Shown: piece after piece, positions 15,707 to 24,432 of the stretch
Numbering within the stretch: position 1 is the first letter of the stretch
How the letters are laid out: each line of letters begins with the position of its first letter
Source of the DNA: DASVXQ01 sp046727955
GTDB lineage: Bacteria; Actinomycetota; CALGFH01
DNA: 25,373 bases
Direction of reading: 5' to 3'
NCBI GenBank assembly: GCA_046727955.1
Contig: JBKPDO010000133.1
Location: forward strand, 1-25,373
Made by a program: the position numbers and the translations under genes
Notes under the pieces: generated by a model
What the model was told of the DNA's origin: nothing
Database searches by the model: none
The model's input: only the letters and a program-made list of their open reading frames with translations

Positions 15707-16100
15707 GGGGACTGATCTTCATCGTGAAACCTGCGGGATATGTGAGCAGGAAATCGAAGTTCGCATTCATTTCAAGCGCTTCTGCGCATGCCGATTTGGC
15801 TGTCTCGATGAAATCTGGTCTCACAGCAGCCGCGAGAGAGTAGCTCAGCAAGTTCAATGCACGCGCGGCCTGGTACTCAGGGAGATGCGAGAATGCCTCT
15901 TCGGTACGTGCAGATATTGTGACATCTCCTAGCGCACGCTCGGCGTCTGATTCGTCGACATCCCCGGCCGCAGCTTGCCATGCCACGGTCAAGCCAGCTT
16001 CGAGCACCTCGATCTGAGCCTCCGATCCGAGGGACTTGACTACTGGTCCAATTCGTTCAGCGCATCCAGCGGCAAAGGAGACGAGTTCCCAACGCGCCAT
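15693..16100 (-). CDS. DUF416/YjaG-like protein, candidate immunity for the RHS toxin
   Basis: 135 residues from the ATG at 16100. The N-terminus W-E-L-V-S-F-A-A-G-C-A-E-R-I-G-P-V-V matches the paralog at 12668-13216. Both then share a Leu/Ala-rich helix ending in A-W-Q-A-A-A-G here. The rest is helical (Y-Q-A-A-R-A-L-N-L-L-S-Y-S-L) with a short C-terminal strand, and there is no signal or membrane segment. It is the first gene after the RHS C-terminal tip on the same strand, the classic slot for a cognate immunity protein. Base composition is clearly less GC-rich than neighbouring genes, as expected for a recently exchanged toxin-immunity module. Family label is by motif and tentative; the role is inference. 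Confidence 0.65.
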   Translation of the reverse strand: MARWELVSFAAGCAERIGPVVKSLGSEAQIEVLEAGLTVAWQAAAGDVDESDAERALGDVTISARTEEAFSHLPEYQAARALNLLSYSLAAAVRPDFIETAKSACAEALEMNANFDFLLTYPAGFTMKISPHETP

Positions 16101-16211
16101 CCCACCGGCCCCGCCAACTAGTCGGCATGGTCTCCTGCTCGGCAGCGACCCAGATCTCTTCCCGGAGAATCTTACCTGTCCAGCTGCGGAGGACTGCTCT
16201 CGCGACAGCCG

Positions 16212-16454
16212 TTACCCCTCCGGTCCTCGAAGCTCTTGCAGTGCCGCTGCGCGGGCCTGCCTCTCGGCGGCGCCGGCTTCGGACCCACTTGGACCCTCAC
16301 CGCCTCCGCCAGACTCGCCGCCTGTAGACGCGCTGAAGATGCCGATATTCGGTATGCCGATGATCAAACCGTTATCGGTCTGGACAAAGTCCGATCTGGA
16401 GACCGGCTGCATGAACAACGCAGTGCGTCGAGACGGGCGGCAGTCCCTGCCCAT
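16212..16454 (-). pseudogene. Possible shifted continuation of the RHS toxin tip
   Basis: An alternative frame overlapping the end of the RHS frame reads S-R-S-D-F-V-Q-T-D-N-G-L-I-I-G-I-P-N-I-G-I-F, then a Gly/Ser-rich linker and E-R-Q-A-R-A-A-A-L-Q-E-L, ending at TAA 16212-16214. It looks more protein-like than the last residues of the main frame. The toxin may once have extended to here, or further to about 16100, with another frameshift near 16420. No toxin family is recognised in either reading. Confidence 0.3.
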
Positions 16455-18885
16455 TGGCCAGAGCTTGCGCGGTCTCGGGGTCGAGGATGCCGCAGGGGTT
16501 GTGACGGATGGCGTCGGCGATCTGGTCCTTCTTCGCGCTCGGGAGGGGGATCTGGTTGAGCGCGTCTCTGAGGGAGGGACCTGATGGGGCGGGTTGGGAG
16601 CTTGGGACGGCGTTGAGCTCTGGGTTGTCGGAAACCAGCCGCCCCCGGGCTGTTGCCGCTGCCAGGACCGCGGCGTCGCCGGCGGCTTGGGACTGGGCGA
16701 TGCCGAAGCTGCGCAGGCAGGTGCCGGTGCAGCCGGCGGGCCTGTGGCCGTCGAGTTCGACCAGGCTCAAGGGGTTGCCGCCGGCGAAGGCGTAGCGGTT
16801 GAGGGTCCAGGGGTCGGTGCCAAGCTGCAGGTCGGCGAGGGCGCCGTTGTAGAGGTCGCGGCTCAGGAAGCGGTTGCGGCCGGGGTCGTAGGTGCGAAAC
16901 CCCATGTCGTACTTTTGGGTGCCGGGGTCGAAGCGGTCGGCGTTGAAGCGGTAAGGATTGAAGAGTCTTTGGTGTGGTTTTGGGCGTCGGGGGTGTCGAC
17001 GCCAGTGAAGGCGGCGGGGTCGTTGGTGCCGTAGGCGGTCGTAGAGGTGCTGGGCGAAGTTCTTGCTCTCGGTGTCGGTGTCAGCGGAGTTGTCGCGCAC
17101 CAGCTTGACCGCGTCGGCGACCACGGTGCCGTTGGCGTTGCCGGTCAGCTTGACCTGCTGCGTGAGGCTGGCCGCGCTGAAGGTATAGCTGCCAAGGCTG
17201 ACCCAGCTGCCCGCGTTGGCCGTCTGGTCGACCGTCTTCCTGGCGGTGCCGGTCGAGTGGGTGATGGTGTAGGGCGCGTTGGTGGCAGTCGCGCCGGTGT
17301 AGCGCACGAAGACCTCGTAGGTGCCGTCCTGGGGGATGTGCAGGTTCCAGGTAAAGCTGTTGCTGCCGGTCCCGGCGGCGTGGGTGGCGTAGTTGTAGCC
17401 CTGGTAGCCACTTGCGGCCGAGGAGGTCGTCCACGTGCCGGTGGTGGTGACGTTCTGGCTGTCGGAGTTGTCGACCAGCACGACCTGCTTGCCGACCGGG
17501 ATGCCGTCGTCGCTACGGGCAGCGAGCTTGCCGTCCGGGTAGAAGGCCCAGCCCTGCGTGCGGCTGGAGGACCCGCCGGCGCTGGTGATCGTGCGGCTGG
17601 TCTGCTCGCCGAGGGGGTTGTAGTCGTAGCTGGTCGAGATGTCCTGCGGGTCGGTGGAGCTTTTGACCCAGCCGTTGTCGAAGTAGCTGTAGGTGGTGTC
17701 GTTTCTGACCGTCTGCCCAGCCGACGGTGGCGCGCTGACCTTGGCGAGGTTGCCGACGTCGTCGTAGGTGTAGTCGATCTCGTCGGCGCTGGTGACGTTG
17801 GGGTCTGCGGCGCTGAACGGCAGCTTCTTGGCCTTGGGACGGTTCAGCTCGTCGTAGACCGTCTCCAGCACGAAATCGGTCGTGTCACCGGTGGTCGCCA
17901 CCCCGCGCGGGGTGATCGTCTTGGTGCGGTTGCCGACCGGGTCGTAGTCGTACTGGGTGACCCGGGTGCTACCGGTCGCGTGGGGGACGTCGACCTCACT
18001 GACCATGGCGCGCTCATCGCGCTTGACGACGGTCTTGTGGTTTTCCTTGTCGGTCACCCCTGTGACCTGGCCGTCCTTGTCGTAGTCGTAGCTCGTCGTA
18101 AAGCCCAGCGCGTCGGTCGCGACGGTGGGCCGGTGGGCCAGGTCGTAGCTGTACCTGGTGGTGAAATCGGCCGGGTCGGCGGTGGCGTTCTTGCGCGGGT
18201 CGACCACCAGCACGGTGTTGCCGACGTTGTCGTAGTCGTAGGTGAGCTTGTCGCCCAGCGCATCGGTCACGCTGGTGACCCGGTTGAGCTCGTCGTAGCC
18301 GTAGCTGGTGGCGAAGTCGTCGGGGTTGCTGGTCAGCGTCCCGTTCGGCTCGGTCTGCTTGGTGAGGTTGCCGACCGCGTCGTAGGCGTAGGTCCACGTC
18401 CTGGCTGGATCGGCGGAGTGGTCCTTGGGCAGCGTCACCGAGGTGGTCTGGTCGGCGTTGTCGTAGACCGCGGTGATCACCGCGCCGTTGGGGGCGGTCG
18501 CCTGAGTGACGTTGTCGTTGGCGTCGTAGGTCGGCGCCGGCGTGGTGATGAACACCGGTGGGTTGGCGGCCTGGTCCTTGGGGACCTTGCTGTCCAGCGG
18601 CCGGCCGAACACGTCGTAGTTGAAGATCGAGACCTTCTGCTTGGCGTCGGTGATCTGGGTGACGTTGCCGCGCGCGTCATAGACGACGCTGGTCGACTTC
18701 TGCAGATGGTCGGTGATGGTCTTGGGATAGCCGACCGCCAGGTCCCCGGTCAGGTCATAGCCCGAGTAGTCGGTGTGGTGGCCGTTCGCGTCGGTCGCCC
18801 GGTTGAGCTGGCCCAACGTGTCGTAGGTGTAGATGGTGGTGTAGTCCCCGGCCGTCGGGGTCGCGGTCCCCTTGGGGTCGGTCAC
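16372..18885 (-). pseudogene. RHS fragment 6: YD repeats, golvesin-like domain, core end and tip
   Basis: 837 codons from a GTG created by the shift at 18885 (G-N-L-T-R stops, V-T-D-P-K-G continues). Residues 1-440 are YD repeats (Y-D-x-x-G-x-x-x-x-x-T units). About 470-600 form a golvesin/CBM-like beta domain (V-D-N-S-D ... Y-N-Y-A-T-H ... V-A-D-A-V-K-L-V). Near 17045-16962 the frame is wrong for about 28 codons: another frame there reads A-Y-G-T-N-D-P-A-A-F-T-G-V-D-T-P-D, the known lead into the core end. The core end is N-P-Y-R-F-N-A-D-R-F-D ... R-N-R-F-L-S-R-D ... N-R-Y-A-F-A-G-G-N-P. The last 120 residues are the variable tip, of no recognised toxin family. Confidence 0.8.
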
Positions 18886-20570
18886 CTGGTCAGGTTGCCA
18901 ACCGCGTCATAGCCGAAGGCCCACGTGCGGCCCTCGGGGCTGGTCTTGGTGGCCAGGTCAGCGACGTGGCCATTGAGCGTGGTGTTGTAGGTCAGCACCG
19001 TGGACGCGGTGTTGTCGTGGACCGCCTGCGCGTCGGTAATGGTCAGCGGGTAGCCGGTGTTGGCGTCGTAGGTGAACTTGCTGACGGCGCCGTTGGCCTC
19101 GGTGATCTGGGCCACGTTGTGGTCGGCGTCCCAGGCGAGCTGGGTCGTCTCCCCCTTGGCGTTGGTCGCGGAGAATGGTCGCCCGAATGCATCCGTCAGG
19201 AAGACGGTGGTGTTGCTGCGGGCGTCGGTGACGGTCGTCTGGACCTGGCCGCCCTGCGGGCCGTCCGGGTCGAGGTAGGCGAACCCGGTGGCGTAGCCGA
19301 GCCGGTCGGTGATGGTCTTGGCCCACCAGTGGAACTGCGGGTCGTCCACCGGGGGGTCGTTGTAGGCGAGGTTCGTGGCGTGCCCGCGTGGGTCGGTGAC
19401 CTTGACCAGCTTGACGTTCTTGTTGCCCTGGGTGGCGTCGTAGTCGAACAGGAACGTCTTGGCCAGGGGGCTGCCGGCGCCGTCGACGAGCTCCTTGAGC
19501 AGCCCCTTGTCGGAGTAGACCAGCTTGAGCTGGCGGCCGGCGATGTCGGTGATCGTCTGGACCTGGTCGATGATGAATGGGTTGGTCAGATTGCTGGCCG
19601 AGATCTTGGCGTTGGTCGTTGAGTCGTAGTAGTCGTAGGACTGGCCCTTGGCGTAATAGTCCAGGGTGAGGGTCTGGCGGGTGGCCGCATCCGTCAGGTA
19701 CTTCAGGAACTTGATCGGCTTGTTGTTGGACTTGCGCCGCTCCCAGGTGAACAGCAATTCGTTGCCGTTGTTGTCGCGGGTGGCGGACTGGTAGCCGTCG
19801 GCGTCGAATAGGAACTGGGTGCGGTCGGGGCGGGTCAGCACCCACGCCCTGGCCGTATCCGTGGAGCTGTTCTTCTGCAGGTACAGGTGCACCCCGAAGG
19901 GATGGTCGTAGTCCCAGACGGCCTGGTTGGTGGAGCCGTGGGTGTTGAGGGTGAAGGTGTGGGTGGTGCCGTCGCCGTCGGTCAGCCGGATGGTGGTGGG
20001 CCAGTCCTGCCCGGGCGGGTGGAACTGCAGCGGCGTGCCCAACCGCATCAGGCTCGACGCCGACAGCGACCAGCCAAACCCCATCGCCGAGGTCGAGGTG
20101 TCCAGCGAGTTGTAGGTCATGCGCAGGAACGTCTCGGGCCCGCGGCTGGGGTTGGCCAGCGGGTTGTAGGACCACACCAGGTTGCCCGAGTGCAGGTTGA
20201 CCAGCGCCGTGGAGCCCGCGCCAGTGTTCTTGCCGGCGTACTGGTAGAAGCGCTCCAACCCCAGCTCGTCGGAGGTCGGTTCCTCTACTCCGACGTGCTG
20301 GCCCAGCCCCCCAACCCCACCCGAGGCGGCCGACAGGTAGGTGTTGGTGGCCTGGTTGTACAGGTCCCAGGTCAGCACGCGGTCGATCCGGGTGGCGCCC
20401 GGGTCGCTTGTGGTGAGCGCCTTGACCTGAGCGTTGACCGTGACCGTATTGCCGGGCGCCACGTCGCGGGGCAGCGCCGTCATCAGCTGGCTGGCCGCGC
20501 TGGCCGGGTCGGCGGTGCCGCTGCCGTCGGGCAGCAGCCACTTGTAGGTCAGCTGCCAGGGCGCGCCCAT
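18882..20570 (-). pseudogene. RHS fragment 5: N-terminal RHS shell and first YD repeats
   Basis: 562 codons ending in a TGA that overlaps the GTG of the next fragment, giving a false operon look. After a linker it carries G-L-E-R-F-Y-Q-Y-A-G-K-N-T-G-A-G-S, the standard entry of actinomycete RHS shells, then N-L-H-S-G-N-L-V-W-S-Y-N-P, W-S-L-S-A-S-S-L-M-R-L-G and successive beta-hairpin repeats up to F-G-Y-D-A-V-G-N-L-T-R. The ATG at 20570 is internal and has no ribosome binding site. Confidence 0.8.
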
Positions 20571-20574
20571 GATG

Positions 20575-20730
20575 CAGCTTGGCGACCGCGCCGCCGGCGT
20601 GCTCGTAGTACTCCATCTTGACCTGGTGGCTGCCGGCGGTCACCGCACGCGAGGCCGCATAGGTGGTGGGCGGCTGGTTCTTCCACTGGTCAACCAGCAG
20701 CACCCCATCAAGGAAGACCCGCACGCCCGT
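20575..20730 (-). pseudogene. RHS fragment 4: second half of the PA14 domain, third frame
   Basis: In a frame different from both neighbours, about 50 codons read V-R-V-F-L-D-G-V-L-L-V-D-Q-W, then A-V-T-A-G-S-H-Q-V-K-M-E-Y-Y-E-H-A-G-G-A. This is the exact second half of a PA14 domain whose first half ends at D-D-G in fragment 3. Shifts on both sides (an extra G near 20727, a change near 20575) isolate it. Confidence 0.7.
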
Positions 20731-21556
20731 CGTCGGCGGTCGCCGAGAAGGTGTAGGTGCCGGCGGCAAAGCCCTGGGTCTTGACCCAGCGCACCGAGAA
20801 GGCGTCCACGCCCACCCCGACCCCGCTGGGCCCACCGCTGCCCCAGCTGTTGTCGACGGCGCCCTCACAGCGCTCACCGCTGGGCGTGCCCGACAGGGTG
20901 GTGTTGGCAAAGTAGCTGGCCTGATACTGGTCCATCGGGCACGCGCCGGCCCGCAGGGTCTGGGCGGTGGTGTTGGTGACGGTGACCGGCACGGTGGTGG
21001 TGTCCCCGGCGGTCATCTCCTCCGAGGTGGCGGGCGCGTGGTAGGTGTTGTCGGGGGTCCGCTCGGTGTAGGTGATGGTCAGCCGCGGCCGCAGCATGGG
21101 CTCGCCGGCCTCGCTGGACAAAAACAGGCTCCGCTCGGCCGGGGTGGTCTCGTTGGCCAGCCTGGCCAGCAACCCCAGGTTGGTCGAGGGGCTGGCGACC
21201 CAGCCCTGCACCGTGCTGGTGAGGTTGGCGCCCCGCCAGGTGCGCCACTTGGGCTCCTCGCCGTTGTTGAGCCCGGTGACACTGCCAAGCACGGTGGCGT
21301 TGTAGTCGCCACCCGGCGTGGTCCAGGCGGTCGTCGAGGTGGCGTTGTTCCAGGAGGCGGCCGTCTCGTTGAACGCGCGGGTGAGCTTGTGCAGGTTGTA
21401 GGTGGCGTTGGCGCCGCTGGTGCCAAAGGTCATCGGGTGCCAGACGCTCAGGTCGGCGTCCAGCACCGTCGCGCTGGTCGGCACCTGGGCGGTTCGAACT
21501 TCAGCAGCGAGCGGGTGATCCCGTAGGTCGAGGAGTTGTTGCCCACCCCCAGCCAC
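20708..21556 (-). pseudogene. RHS fragment 3: DNRLRE-like module end and first half of PA14
   Basis: Reads V-P-T-S-A-T-V-L-D-A-D-L-S-V-W and W-N-N-A-T-S-T-T-A-W (the tail of a DNRLRE-like beta-sandwich). A linker follows, then Y-Q-A-S-Y-F-A-N-T-T-L-S-G and F-A-A-G-T-Y-T-F-S-A-T-A-D-D-G, the first half of PA14. The nominal ATG at 21556 lies in sequence that belongs to the preceding fragment in another frame. Confidence 0.72.
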
Positions 21557-22044
21557 GGCCGCCCGTCGAACACGTCATGCGCGCTGGTCGGCTGCGTCGA
21601 CGACAAGGTGGTGTCTGGGACGCTGCTGCCCTGCACGATCAGCCTGGTGCGGCCCGCCTTGGGCAGCCAGGCGACCTGCACCCCTGAGGCGCTGGCCTGC
21701 CCGTCGCGGGTCTTGGCCACTACCCAGTAGTCGTAGGCCTTGCCCTGCGGGCTGGGGTCGTCGGCCGGGGTCGGCGGCGCGCCGGTATCCAGGTAGCTGG
21801 TCGTGCCGGGCGGCAGCACCGCGACCCGGCTGGGATAGCGGCACCACGCCCACGACAGCGGCCCACACGTCGGCGTCGTCGACGACGAGCCGTTCAGACG
21901 CCGGTGCACCTGGTACTCCACCAGGTCATCCTCGGGCACCGAGCCCGGGGTGGGGTCCACGTAGGCGCTCCAGGACAGCTGCGCCCCCGTGGCGGTGATC
22001 TTCGTCGGCGACGCCAGGGTCACGCTGGGCCGCCCGTAGGTCAC
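21448..22044 (-). pseudogene. RHS fragment 2: fibronectin-like segment and start of second DNRLRE-like module
   Basis: From a GTG at 22044 that overlaps the previous fragment's stop (GTGA). V-T-Y-G-R-P-S-V-T-L starts a fibronectin-III-like stretch (T-G-A-Q-L-S-W-S-A-Y; Y-W-V-V-A-K-T-R-D-G). A DNRLRE-like module follows (V-P-D-T-T-L-S-S-T; T-R-S-L-L-K-F-E-P) and is cut by the shift near 21492. Confidence 0.72.
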
Positions 22045-23459
22045 CAGCAGCTTCGGGCCGTTTGGGTCTCCCCGCCGTAGTCGTAGCCGTAGCCGGCCAG
22101 GCCCGGCGCGGCCTCATAGATCAGCCCGCCCTGGTTCAACGTCTCGTTGGTGGCCTTGAGCATGAACCCGTAGTTGGGCGCCGTGCCGTTCAGCCAGGTC
22201 TGCACGATGTTTTTGACGTCGAAGCTGTGCCAGGCCGCCGACTGGTCGATCCCCCGGCTCGCGGTCCCAAGGCCCGCCTCGCCAAAGGCGGTGTTGATCG
22301 AGTTCCACGTCGCGGTGGTGTCCGCCCACGAGGCGGTCACCCGCCGCGCCTCGATCGTGACCGCCGTATCAGGCGCCACCCCCCACGACCCGTCAAACCA
22401 CGCCTGCAACTGGGCGGAGGCGATCTGGGTCCCCGACGGGATATCCGAAAGGGGGAACTTGACCAGCGAGCGGGCCTTGATCGCGGTGGTCGACCCCACC
22501 GCCAGCTGCCAGATGTCGTCGAGGTTGGTGGTCGGCAGGTCCGAGCGGATCTCCACGTCCAGCGACTGCCACCAGTCGATCGGCTGGATCTTGATGGTGG
22601 GGTCCACTACCACCGGCCAGCGCCGCGCCGCCGCGCCAAGCCACGCCGGGTCCGCCCGCACCGTGACCTCGATCCGGTCGCCGTGCTGGGCGACCGTCTG
22701 GGTGACCTTGTCGCTGTACGCCCTGCCGTACGGCGAGGCGGGGTCGGCCTGCGCGTCGGTCATGAACGGCTTGGGCATGACCCACCGCGGCACGTCCCCG
22801 CCCTGGGTGGGGAACAGGCCGATCGAGCCGTCCGGCAGCGCCCGCGCCACCACCCCGCCAAGCCGCAGCGAGAACCGCCAGGTGGGGTCGGCGGGCCGGC
22901 TGGCCAGCACGATCTGCTCCTTGATCCCCTGCGGGGTCACCCGCCAAGCCAGGTCCGCGCCAGCCCCCAGCGCGCCCGGATAGGTGATCGTGCTGCCCGC
23001 CACCCGCGGGACCAGCGTCACCGCCGGCCCGGCCAGGCCCACCGTGACCTGCCACCCCGCCTGCTCCACCCGCAGCAGCCGGTCCGAGCTGGTCCCAAAC
23101 AGGCTCCCGAAACTGTTGGCGAGGCTGCCGTAGGCGAACCCCGGCCGGCCGGTCACCGCGCCGATCCTAGTGTCGATCGGCTGCCAGCGACCCCGGGCGT
23201 CGCGGTAGTTGACCGGCCCGGCGCCAAGCTCGGCCTGCACCCGCCCGTCCGACAGCTCGAAAAACCGGCCGTTGGCCGTGCGCCTGCCCACCAGCTCCTT
23301 GACCCGCTTGGCGGGCCCGGCCGGCGTGGCCGCTGAGCCGGCGGACGGGCCGGCGGCCGGGCGCCGCGTCGGCCCGACCGGCGCCGCGGCGACGGCCCGG
23401 GACGGCGGGCCGTTCGATCCCTTGCCGCCCACCCCAAATGGCCGAGCAGCCGTTGCCAC
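22041..23459 (-). pseudogene. RHS fragment 1: N-terminal beta region and first DNRLRE-like module
   Basis: 472 codons; the nominal start at 23459 is internal to the signal-peptide frame. After a Pro/Ala linker it has E-L-S-D-G-R-V-Q-A-E-L-G, then repeated beta strands (I-K-E-Q-I-V-L-A-S-R; W-P-V-V-V-D-P-T). The DNRLRE-like module follows (A-R-S-L-V-K-F-P-L-S-D-I-P; T-A-T-W-N-S; W-L-N-G-T-A-P-N-Y-G-F-M-L-K-A). A shift near 22069 breaks it just before P-K-L-L-V-T-Y-G. Confidence 0.75.
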
Positions 23460-23596
23460 AGGCTCGGCCCATGCGATGCCGACACCGCCGCGGTCGGCGT
23501 GGTGGCCGGCGTCGGTGGCACAACGTTGGACGCGGCGACACCAAGGATCAGCGCGAGGACACAGGACAGGACCAGCAGGGTACGCAGGCGCTGCAC
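23433..23596 (-). pseudogene. RHS fragment 0: signal peptide
   Basis: Starts at the GTG at 23596 with AAAGGAG eight bases ahead. Residues 1-6 are basic, 7-23 hydrophobic (L-L-V-L-S-C-V-L-A-L-I-L-G-V-A-A), then a Pro/Thr-rich mature start. No lipobox is positioned for lipoprotein processing. The frame leaves the gene at a G run near 23433 (L-G-H-L-G followed by V-G-G-K-G in the next frame). Confidence 0.72.
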
Positions 23597-24190
23597 GAGG
23601 GATCTCCTTTCGGCAGCCGTGCCTCGCCCCCGGGCCGGATCACGGCATCGGGGCCGTGCCGCAGCTGGGCAGTCGCCCACGCCCCAGGCTGTGCCGGCGG
23701 CGCGCTCCCGATCTATACCAGAGCAAGCAGAACCGCCAGGGTCACCACGACCCGGCCGGCCAGCGACCGGCGCGGGCCGTCCATCACACACACAGCCGGT
23801 CGGCCAGTGGTGCTGGCGGCCCCGGCGCGGGGGTCGCGGTTGCGACGCATGACCCGGACGAGCTGCTCATGGTGGTGGGGGGCATACCAGGCCGCCTACC
23901 TCCCCGGAGCCGCCAAGCTGGCAGCTCCACCGGTCCCCCCCGGATTCCCAACAACGGGCAAAAGCCGCCTAGCAGTAGTAGCATCATCGACTGGGCGAAT
24001 CAAGCGGCTAGGCAAGATCTACGACGCTCGTCGTAGATCCCTCCAGCACCTGAGTGAGGACGATCTAGTACACCCATCTCATAACCCGACAGATGCGGGT
24101 CAAGGCGAGGAGCACCAACAGGGCCGCCAACAGGGCGCCAACAACCCGCACCGCGGTCCGCACCCGCGACCAACAAGCAGCACAGGCAAA
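23597..24190. other. Upstream region of the RHS gene; no supported gene
   Basis: About 600 bases. Frames are Arg/Pro-rich shadows. A 23-codon hydrophobic minus frame at 23713-23784 has no ribosome binding site and is not called. The region should hold the RHS promoter. The one striking element is the 24-base palindrome at 24016-24039. Confidence 0.5.
24016..24039. promoter_or_regulatory. 24-base perfect inverted repeat
   Basis: Arms GATCTACGAC (24016-24025) and GTCGTAGATC (24030-24039) are exact complements around a GCTC centre. This is the strongest short palindrome I found in the window. It lies about 420 bases ahead of the RHS start and 200 bases from the attachment-like site. No T tract follows on either strand, so an operator or recombinase site is likelier than a terminator. 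Confidence 0.6.
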
Positions 24191-24236
24191 ATCGCCAACA
24201 GCCCCTGTTGGTGCAGGTCAGACGGCTGTTGGCGAT
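24191..24236 (-). terminator. Rho-independent terminator after the tmRNA-like 3' end
   Basis: Perfect 13-base arms (24191-24203 and 24224-24236; core GGCTGTTGGCGAT on the plus strand) around a 20-base loop. On the minus strand the stem is followed by TTTTGCC. It starts 5 bases beyond the CCA end at 24241, exactly where the terminator of a minus-strand tmRNA or tRNA gene would be. Confidence 0.65.
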
Positions 24237-24240
24237 CTAT

Positions 24241-24272
24241 TGGTGGAGGTGGGGGGACTCGAACCCCCGTCC
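24241..24272 (-). ncRNA. Isolated 3' end of a tmRNA (or tRNA-Ala), probable attachment site
   Basis: Reading the minus strand, GGAC then a perfect T arm (GGGGG-TTCGAGT-CCCCC), an acceptor half CACCTCC, A73 and encoded CCA. GGAC before the T arm, T70 and A73 fit the alanine-type acceptor of actinobacterial ssrA. Upstream (24273-24432) there is no matching 5' half, no tRNA-like D or anticodon arm, and no room for a roughly 360-base tmRNA before the regulator gene at 24433. An orphan 3' end with its own terminator is what integration of a mobile element at the 3' end of such a gene leaves at the distal border. tRNA-Ala is the alternative source. Confidence 0.6.
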
Positions 24273-24432
24273 CCGGCTCTGATCGGCCATGACGCCGACC
24301 CGCACAAATGTTCGGACCTGCCCGCTGACCTGCGAAACCCACCTGCTGTAGGTCCTCTACGGCACAGCCTGAATCTACGTGACTCTACGGGCGGGACGGA
24401 CCCAGTGCGGACCCGACGCGGACCCGCGAGCG

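Larger units (their letters stand above)
16372..23596 (-). pseudogene. Secreted RHS/YD-repeat polymorphic toxin, multiply frameshifted
   Basis: One ancestral gene of about 7.2 kb. It starts at the GTG at 23596 (AAAGGAGATCCCTC before it) with a signal peptide, V-Q-R-L-R-T-L-L-V-L-S then a hydrophobic core. Domains follow in order: a catalytically silent N-terminal beta region, two DNRLRE-like modules with a fibronectin-like stretch between, PA14, YD repeats, a golvesin-like domain, the RHS core end, and a unique tip. Joining the reading frames restores continuous homology across shifts near 23433, 22069, 21492, 20727, 20575, 18885, 17045 and 16962, mostly at G/C runs. A block of YD repeats between the golvesin-like domain and the core end also seems deleted. 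Intact relatives encapsulate and deliver a C-terminal toxin. The six fragments are listed separately. Confidence 0.85.

Noticed and set aside
17047..18912. 621-residue plus-strand frame rich in Val and Gly
   Set aside because: Exact antisense of the YD-repeat region; its regular composition mirrors the repeats. The minus strand carries unmistakable RHS motifs.
22062..23336. 424-residue plus-strand frame
   Set aside because: Antisense of the RHS N-terminal region, Arg/Pro-rich, no start signal.
23713..23784. 23-codon hydrophobic minus-strand frame upstream of RHS
   Set aside because: No ribosome binding site and very short. The overlap of its ATG with a stop codon is likely chance.
23438..24292. 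284-residue plus-strand frame crossing the tmRNA-like end
   Set aside because: Crosses an RNA-gene end and a terminator, and lacks both a ribosome binding site and domains.
24241..24432. A complete tmRNA or tRNA gene
   Set aside because: Only the T arm and acceptor 3' half are present. No G-G-T-T-T-C-G-A-C-type 5' end was found, and the regulator gene occupies the space a full tmRNA would need.
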